Assembly: GCA_946405435.1 (NCBI GenBank)
Contig: CAMJHF010000012.1
Span: 1 to 64,000, forward strand
Direction of reading: 5' to 3'
DNA: 64,000 nt
DNA from: an uncultured Bacteroidales bacterium
Lineage (GTDB): Bacteria > Bacteroidota > Bacteroidia > Bacteroidales > UBA932
Shown here: piece after piece, positions 59,673 through 64,000 of the stretch
How the letters are laid out: every line of letters begins with the position of its first letter
Numbering within the stretch: the stretch's first letter is position 1
Program-made: the position numbers and the translations under genes
Notes under the pieces: model-generated
Database searches by the model: none
The model's input: only the letters and a program-made list of their open reading frames with translations
Told to the model about the DNA's origin: nothing

Positions 59673-60403
59673 TAAGAGTAATAGCAGTAGATGACGAGCC
59701 GCTGGCCCTGAGACAACTCGAGGCCTACATCGCGAAAGTCCCGTACCTGCGGCTCGAGGGTTCCTGCCTGAGCGCTATCGAGGCGCGCAAACTCCTCGAA
59801 ACCAAGGTGGTCAATGCCATGTTCCTGGATATCAACATGCCGGACCTTTCAGGCCTGGAGTTCGTCCGCTCGCTGCAGGATCCGCCGCTGGTGGTGTTTA
59901 CCACGGCCTATTCCGAGTACGCTGTGGAGGGGTTCAAGGTCGAGGCCGTTGACTATCTTCTCAAGCCTTTCAGCCTTGCCGACTTCATGGCGAGCGCGGA
60001 ACGGCTCAAGTCCCGGCTCGAGCTTCTGGAAAGCAGGGAAGCCAAGGACGCCACGCCTGTGGCCGTGACCATGGACGACGCTGTCTTTTTCCACACCGAC
60101 TACCGTACGGTGCGGGTGCGCCCTGCGCAGATACGATATATCGAGAGCATGAGCGAATACGTGAAGGTTTATGTGGACTTCCAGCAGTCTCCGCTGATTG
60201 TGCTCATGAGCCTCAAGCACCTCATGGAGGCTCTTCCCGCCGGCCATTTCATGCGCATCCACCGTTCGTGCATAATCCCTCTGGACCGTATCAAGGAGAC
60301 TGGAAAGGGCGAGGTGCTGCTGGATGACGGCACGCGCCTTCCGGTGGGGGATCTGTACCGCCAGGACCTCAAGGACTACCTCTCTTCCAAGAGTCTTGGT
60401 TAA
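59669..60403 (+). CDS. LytTR-family response regulator
   Basis: The 244-residue regulator has a receiver domain (VDDEPLALRQLE; phospho-acceptor in MFLDINMPDLSG; KPFSLADF with the conserved Lys-Pro) and a C-terminal LytTR DNA-binding domain (FFHTDYRTVRVRPAQIRYIE; FMRIHRSCIIPLDRI). It is coupled to the kinase gene by a 4-base overlap. LytTR regulators usually act on a few nearby promoters. Confidence 0.93.
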   Translation: MIRVIAVDDEPLALRQLEAYIAKVPYLRLEGSCLSAIEARKLLETKVVNAMFLDINMPDLSGLEFVRSLQDPPLVVFTTAYSEYAVEGFKVEAVDYLLKPFSLADFMASAERLKSRLELLESREAKDATPVAVTMDDAVFFHTDYRTVRVRPAQIRYIESMSEYVKVYVDFQQSPLIVLMSLKHLMEALPAGHFMRIHRSCIIPLDRIKETGKGEVLLDDGTRLPVGDLYRQDLKDYLSSKSLG

Positions 60404-60426
60404 GCGCTTCGTTTTTTTTATATTTG
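60396..60426 (+). promoter_or_regulatory. Promoter of the aromatic amino acid operon
   Basis: TTG (60396-60398) and TATATTTG (60419-60426) with 20 bases between fit the consensus. The pheA start is 16 bases further. Confidence 0.6.
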
Positions 60427-60442
60427 CAAAAATAGTATTTCG

Positions 60443-61537
60443 ATGAACGAATTGGAACAGGCCCGGCTCGAGATAGGCGCTGTGGATAAGGAAATTGCCT
60501 CTCTGTTCGAGAAGCGCATGCGTCTGGCGGGAAAGATTCTTGACTACAAAAGACAGAACGGACTGCCTGTGCTGGATGCAGCCCAGGAGGAACGTGTGCT
60601 GGCCGGCAACATAGGCAATATAGAAGATCCTGCCATCCAGGAGTATTATGTGCTCTTTCTCCGTGACATCATGAAAGTGTCCAAGCTCTATCAGGGACGC
60701 TTGATGAACGGTATGAAGATAGCTTGTTGCGGCGTGCCCGGCGCCTTTGCGCACATAGCCGCCCACAATGCCTTCCCGAGTGCGGATGTCGTGCCCTATC
60801 CCGATTTTGAAGCGGCCTACAAGGCCTGCGAGACCGGTGAGGCCGACACTGCCGTGCTTCCAGTCGAAAACAGTTTCGCCGGCGATGTTGGAGGCGTGAT
60901 GGACCTTACTTTCCACGGGAGCCTCTACATCAACCTGATGCTCGAGATGGATGTGTCGCAGAACCTTCTGGCCCTGCCCGGCACCACCCTTGGAGATATC
61001 CGCACCGTAATCAGCCATCCCCAGGCCCTTTCGCAGTGCGCACAGTTCCTGTCCGAGCATCCTTTCGAGGTGAGGGAGTGCTCCAACACGGCCGCGGCTG
61101 CCAAGCTGGTGGCAGAATCGGGAGACAAGTCCCTTGCCGCCATCGCCTCGCGCGATACTGCCGGTCTGTACGGGCTGGAGGTGCTCGAGCCCAAGATCAA
61201 CTCTTCGGTTGCCAATACCACACGCTTCGCGGTGTTCTCCAGGGCGCTTGGCAAGTTTGCCCAGCAACCTGTCGAGGGAGAGCATTTTATCCTGGTGTTT
61301 ACGGTCCGCAACGAGGCCGGTGCACTGGCCAAGATATTGAATGTCATTGGTTCGCATGGCTTCAACATGAGCAGCCTGCACAGCCGTCCTGTGACAGGCC
61401 CCCAGTGGAATCACTATTTCTTTGCAGAGCTTGAGGGTTCCGTGGGTACGGACAACGGCCAGGACCTTCTGCGCCAGCTCGGGACTGTGTGCGACAGACT
61501 CAAGATGGTTGGCGCATACCGTACTTTAAAAGTTTAG
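60443..61537 (+). CDS. pheA: Bifunctional chorismate mutase / prephenate dehydratase
   Basis: The 364-residue protein begins with an AroQ-type chorismate mutase helix bundle (1-85: EIGAVDKEIASLFEKRMRLA). A prephenate dehydratase domain follows (GVPGAFAHIAAHNAFP; VLPVENSFAGDVGGVMDL; SVANTTRFAVF with the Thr-Arg-Phe catalytic motif), then a C-terminal ACT domain (GALAKILNVIGSHGFNMSSL; HSRP) for phenylalanine feedback. It makes phenylpyruvate. First gene of the operon, three bases before aroB. Confidence 0.95.
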   Translation: MNELEQARLEIGAVDKEIASLFEKRMRLAGKILDYKRQNGLPVLDAAQEERVLAGNIGNIEDPAIQEYYVLFLRDIMKVSKLYQGRLMNGMKIACCGVPGAFAHIAAHNAFPSADVVPYPDFEAAYKACETGEADTAVLPVENSFAGDVGGVMDLTFHGSLYINLMLEMDVSQNLLALPGTTLGDIRTVISHPQALSQCAQFLSEHPFEVRECSNTAAAAKLVAESGDKSLAAIASRDTAGLYGLEVLEPKINSSVANTTRFAVFSRALGKFAQQPVEGEHFILVFTVRNEAGALAKILNVIGSHGFNMSSLHSRPVTGPQWNHYFFAELEGSVGTDNGQDLLRQLGTVCDRLKMVGAYRTLKV

Positions 61538-61540
61538 GGC

Positions 61541-62563
61541 ATGACTCTACGATTCGATTCGCCGGGGCACGGGTATGACATTTCCGTGGGCAGGGGACTG
61601 CTTGCGGAGGCCTCGCGTTTGTTTGACTTGAATCGTAAGGTGCTGGTCGTCACCGATGAAGGAGTGCCGGAAGAGTATTCCCGGAAAGTCCTGGACCAGT
61701 GTGCTGCCGGCAGCTTGCTGGTGATTCCGCAGGGCGAGGGGGCAAAGAGTTTCGCAACCCTCGAGACCATTCTTTCCGAGCTTCTGCGGCTCGGCTTTAC
61801 CCGCAGCGACGCCATTGTGGCCGTGGGCGGGGGAGTCACGGGAGATGTGGCGGGCTTTGCCGCCGCTTGTTACCAGAGGGGGATAGATTATTACAACGTG
61901 CCCACGACGCTGCTGTCGCAGGTCGATTCGTCCGTGGGAGGCAAGACGGCCGTCAATTTCATGGGCGTCAAGAATATAGTGGGCGCATTCCATCACCCTT
62001 CTGGGGTCCTCGTAGACCCTGATGTGCTGGATACCCTGAGCCCGAGGCTCTTTGCGGAAGGCATGGCCGAGGTCATCAAGATGGCGGCTACGCTGGACGC
62101 AGCCTTGTTCGAGCGTATCGAGGCCGCTTCCGACCTGGAGGCCTCGCTGCCTGAGATTATATATAACGCCCTGAAAATCAAGCTTGACGTTGTGTCCAGG
62201 GACCCTTCGGAGAAGGGCCTTCGCGCCGTGCTCAACTTCGGGCACACGATAGGCCACGCCATCGAGGCCCTTGGGGCTGCCGGGCGGCAGTTCCTTCACG
62301 GCGAGGCTGTGGCGGCAGGGATGATGTACACCTCCGAAGGCCCTGCAAGGCCACGCATAGAGGCCCTGTTGCACAGGTTCTGCCTGCCTACCTCCGACGA
62401 TTACTCCGCCGGGGACCTTATGCGTCTTGCCGTCAGCGACAAGAAGCGTCACGGATCCCTTACGCGCCTTGTCCTGTGCGACGAAATCGGGAGTTACCGC
62501 TTCTGCGATTTCACAGACGCCATGCTTCTCACTCTTATACAAAAGCGAAAAGATGAAAAATAG
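61541..62563 (+). CDS. aroB: 3-dehydroquinate synthase
   Basis: The 340-residue enzyme has the NAD-binding VGGGVTGDVAGFAAACYQRG, NVPTTLLSQVDSSVGGKTAVN, and the metal histidines in NFGHTIGHAIE and LHGEAVAAGM. It converts DAHP to 3-dehydroquinate. Overlaps aroC by 11 bases. Confidence 0.95.
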   Translation: MTLRFDSPGHGYDISVGRGLLAEASRLFDLNRKVLVVTDEGVPEEYSRKVLDQCAAGSLLVIPQGEGAKSFATLETILSELLRLGFTRSDAIVAVGGGVTGDVAGFAAACYQRGIDYYNVPTTLLSQVDSSVGGKTAVNFMGVKNIVGAFHHPSGVLVDPDVLDTLSPRLFAEGMAEVIKMAATLDAALFERIEAASDLEASLPEIIYNALKIKLDVVSRDPSEKGLRAVLNFGHTIGHAIEALGAAGRQFLHGEAVAAGMMYTSEGPARPRIEALLHRFCLPTSDDYSAGDLMRLAVSDKKRHGSLTRLVLCDEIGSYRFCDFTDAMLLTLIQKRKDEK

Positions 62564-63644
62564 CATTGGAACCAGCGTTGTCCTTACTCTGTCGGGCGAG
62601 TCCCACGGCCCCATGATCTGCGCCGTCCTGGACGGCCTCGCTCCGGGTATTCCCGTTGACGAAGAGGTCGTTGCGGCATGGCTTTCCCGCCGCCGTCCGC
62701 AGGGCCCCGCCGATACGTCACGCCGCGAAAAAGACGCTTTCAGCATAGTCAGTGGCGTTTTCGAGGGCCGGACGACTGGCGCTCCGATAACCATCCTCAT
62801 ACCCAACGAGGATGTGCGCAGCGCCGATTATGCCCGCACCATGGGGCTGGCGCGCCCCTCGCATGCCGACTACGCTGCCCACATCAAATATGCGGGCTAC
62901 GAAGACTGGCGTGGCGGAGGGCACTTCAGCGGCCGGATTACGGCCGGGATAGTAGCCGCGGGAGCGATTGCCGCCGCGGCTTTGAAGCGCAAGGGCATAA
63001 GCGTGGGCACCCACATACTCGAGTGTGCCGGGGTGAGGGATATTCCATTTGACGAGATTGACCCTTCGGCTCAGATAGAGAGCATCCAGGAGATGGATTT
63101 TCCGGTGCTCTCGGATGTCCGCGGGGCCATGGAGGCACGGATACTCGAGGCCAAGGCGGCCCGGGATTCCGTGGGAGGAATAGTCCAGACTGCAGTTTGC
63201 GGTTTCCCTGCCGGAGTGGGCGAACCATGGTTCGGGTCCGTCGAAGGAGTGCTGGCCAATGCTCTCCTGTCCATAGGAGGAATCAAGGGCGTGGAGTTCG
63301 GAGCCGGCTTTTCGCTTGCCGGAATGCGCGGGTCCGAAGCCAACGACGCCTACTGCGTAAAGGATGGCCGGGTGCTCACGTCTACCAACCGCAGCGGAGG
63401 GGTAAACGGTGGGGTATCCAATGGCATGCCGTTGATTTTCAATGCTGTAGTCAAGCCTACGCCATCTATAGGATTGCCTCAGGCCTCGGTGGACATGTCC
63501 ACCGGCGCAGAGGCGGAACTGTGCATAAGCGGACGTCACGATCCGGCTATCGTAAGACGTGTCAGCATCGTGGTCAGCAGCCTTACGGCTATAGTGCTGT
63601 GCGATTTGCTTGCCCTTCATTTTGGAACCGATTATCTTAGGTAG
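62553..63644 (+). CDS. aroC: Chorismate synthase
   Basis: About 363 residues. Signatures GESHGPMICAVLDGLAPG near the start, RRPQGPADTSRREKD, and GGISNG-type VNGGVSNGMPLIF are present. The enzyme needs reduced FMN and makes chorismate from EPSP. I start at ATG 62553 because upstream in-frame codons are in the aroB shadow frame and the family begins a few residues before TLSGESHG. Confidence 0.95.
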   Translation: MKNSIGTSVVLTLSGESHGPMICAVLDGLAPGIPVDEEVVAAWLSRRRPQGPADTSRREKDAFSIVSGVFEGRTTGAPITILIPNEDVRSADYARTMGLARPSHADYAAHIKYAGYEDWRGGGHFSGRITAGIVAAGAIAAAALKRKGISVGTHILECAGVRDIPFDEIDPSAQIESIQEMDFPVLSDVRGAMEARILEAKAARDSVGGIVQTAVCGFPAGVGEPWFGSVEGVLANALLSIGGIKGVEFGAGFSLAGMRGSEANDAYCVKDGRVLTSTNRSGGVNGGVSNGMPLIFNAVVKPTPSIGLPQASVDMSTGAEAELCISGRHDPAIVRRVSIVVSSLTAIVLCDLLALHFGTDYLR

Positions 63645-63645
63645 T

Positions 63646-64000
63646 ATGCTGTTCGGTCTTATCGGCGAACATCTTGGGCACAGTTTCTCCCGCGAGATTC
63701 ACGGGAGGCTGTCTTCCGACCCTTATGAACTCTGTGAGCTGCGGCCGGATGAACTTGAGGGATTCTTGAGGCGCCGGGATTTCCGCGGCGTCAATGTGAC
63801 TATACCCTACAAGCAGGCGGTCATCCCTTACCTGGACGAGCTGGGCGAGTCCGCGAGGGGCGCCGGAGCGGTGAATACGATTGTGAACCGGGATGGCAAG
63901 CTCTATGGGTATAATACTGATTATTATGGTTTTATAGCCATGGCCAAGCACGCTGGAGCGGATTTCGGCGGGGCTCGCGTGGTCATTCTCGGCGCAGGTG
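63646..64000 (+). CDS. aroE: Shikimate dehydrogenase (N-terminal part, cut by window end)
   Basis: The frame starts ATG 63646 one base after the aroC stop and is open to the window edge (118 residues). FGLIGEHLGHSFSREIH, NVTIPYKQAVIPY with the catalytic lysine, GAVNTIVN and GYNTDYYGF are the standard shikimate-binding motifs, and VVILGAG begins the NADP domain. It reduces 3-dehydroshikimate to shikimate. Confidence 0.93.
   Translation, partial: MLFGLIGEHLGHSFSREIHGRLSSDPYELCELRPDELEGFLRRRDFRGVNVTIPYKQAVIPYLDELGESARGAGAVNTIVNRDGKLYGYNTDYYGFIAMAKHAGADFGGARVVILGAG

Noticed and set aside
59849..61414. Long minus-strand open frame of 521 codons across lytR and pheA
   Set aside because: It mirrors two well-supported plus-strand genes in GC-rich DNA; the translation is rich in His/Arg with no family motifs.

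Overview
The window looks like a chromosomal segment of a Bacteroidales-type bacterium (phylum Bacteroidota), probably gut- or rumen-associated. The evidence is the repeated TAnnTTTG-type -7 promoter motif, few Shine-Dalgarno sequences, typical Bacteroidota families (PCMD-domain protein, DUF2490, EpsG-like polymerase, LytS/LytTR pair), and the mixture of capsule genes. No rRNA, tRNA, CRISPR array or prophage was seen.

1-34,600: a large surface-polysaccharide locus, all on the + strand, with many genes overlapping or almost touching. It starts with the tail of a DegT-type aminotransferase. A metabolic module follows (105-10,494): two PurK/CPS-like ATP-grasp enzymes, a sugar-transfer ATP-grasp enzyme, a TIM-barrel protein, a CitE-like C-C lyase, an acyltransferase, a D-2-hydroxyacid dehydrogenase, an MmgE/PrpD dehydratase and both halves of a class I fumarase/tartrate-dehydratase-like Fe-S enzyme. 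This set looks able to make a small hydroxy- or dicarboxylic acid and ligate it to an amine. Next come a cysteine-peptidase-like lipoprotein, a PtmE-like nucleotidyltransferase, a deacetylase-like protein, the flippase (Wzx), glycosyltransferases, an LpxD-like acyltransferase, an EpsG/Wzy-like polymerase, and a CDP-alditol cassette (a TagD-Gfo/Idh fusion, an SDR and a TagB/F-like transferase). The region ends with a secreted beta-helix protein, two different phosphoglycosyl transferases, aminotransferases, a FemAB-like protein and a WbuC cupin.

34,600-42,000: a mixed segment. It holds a hipBA toxin-antitoxin pair with a visible operator, an AlkD-like repair protein, a flavodoxin-like reductase, and then capE/capF/capG for UDP-N-acetyl-L-fucosamine. 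WbuC usually travels with the FucNAc genes, so hipBA-alkD may have split an older unit. A short dispersed repeat (consensus roughly TCATTCTGAG...GAAGAATCT) occurs three times here, twice in frame inside genes.

42,000-53,100: housekeeping and accessory genes. These include a membrane metallophosphoesterase, an unusual HAD-phosphatase/prolyl-tRNA-editing fusion, a low-molecular-weight tyrosine phosphatase, a REP-associated tyrosine transposase with its palindromic repeat next to it, gdhA, a Na/Pi cotransporter, an aminotransferase, an HD protein, and a periplasmic phosphoesterase joined to PQQ-like repeats.

53,100-60,400: a PCMD protein, then a five-gene minus-strand operon (DUF4353-type beta-solenoid lipoprotein, small secreted protein, VTC polyphosphate-polymerase-like protein, DUF4956 membrane protein, DUF2490 barrel). 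It is divergent from a LytS/LytTR two-component pair.

60,400-64,000: an aromatic amino acid operon (pheA, aroB, aroC, and aroE cut by the window edge).
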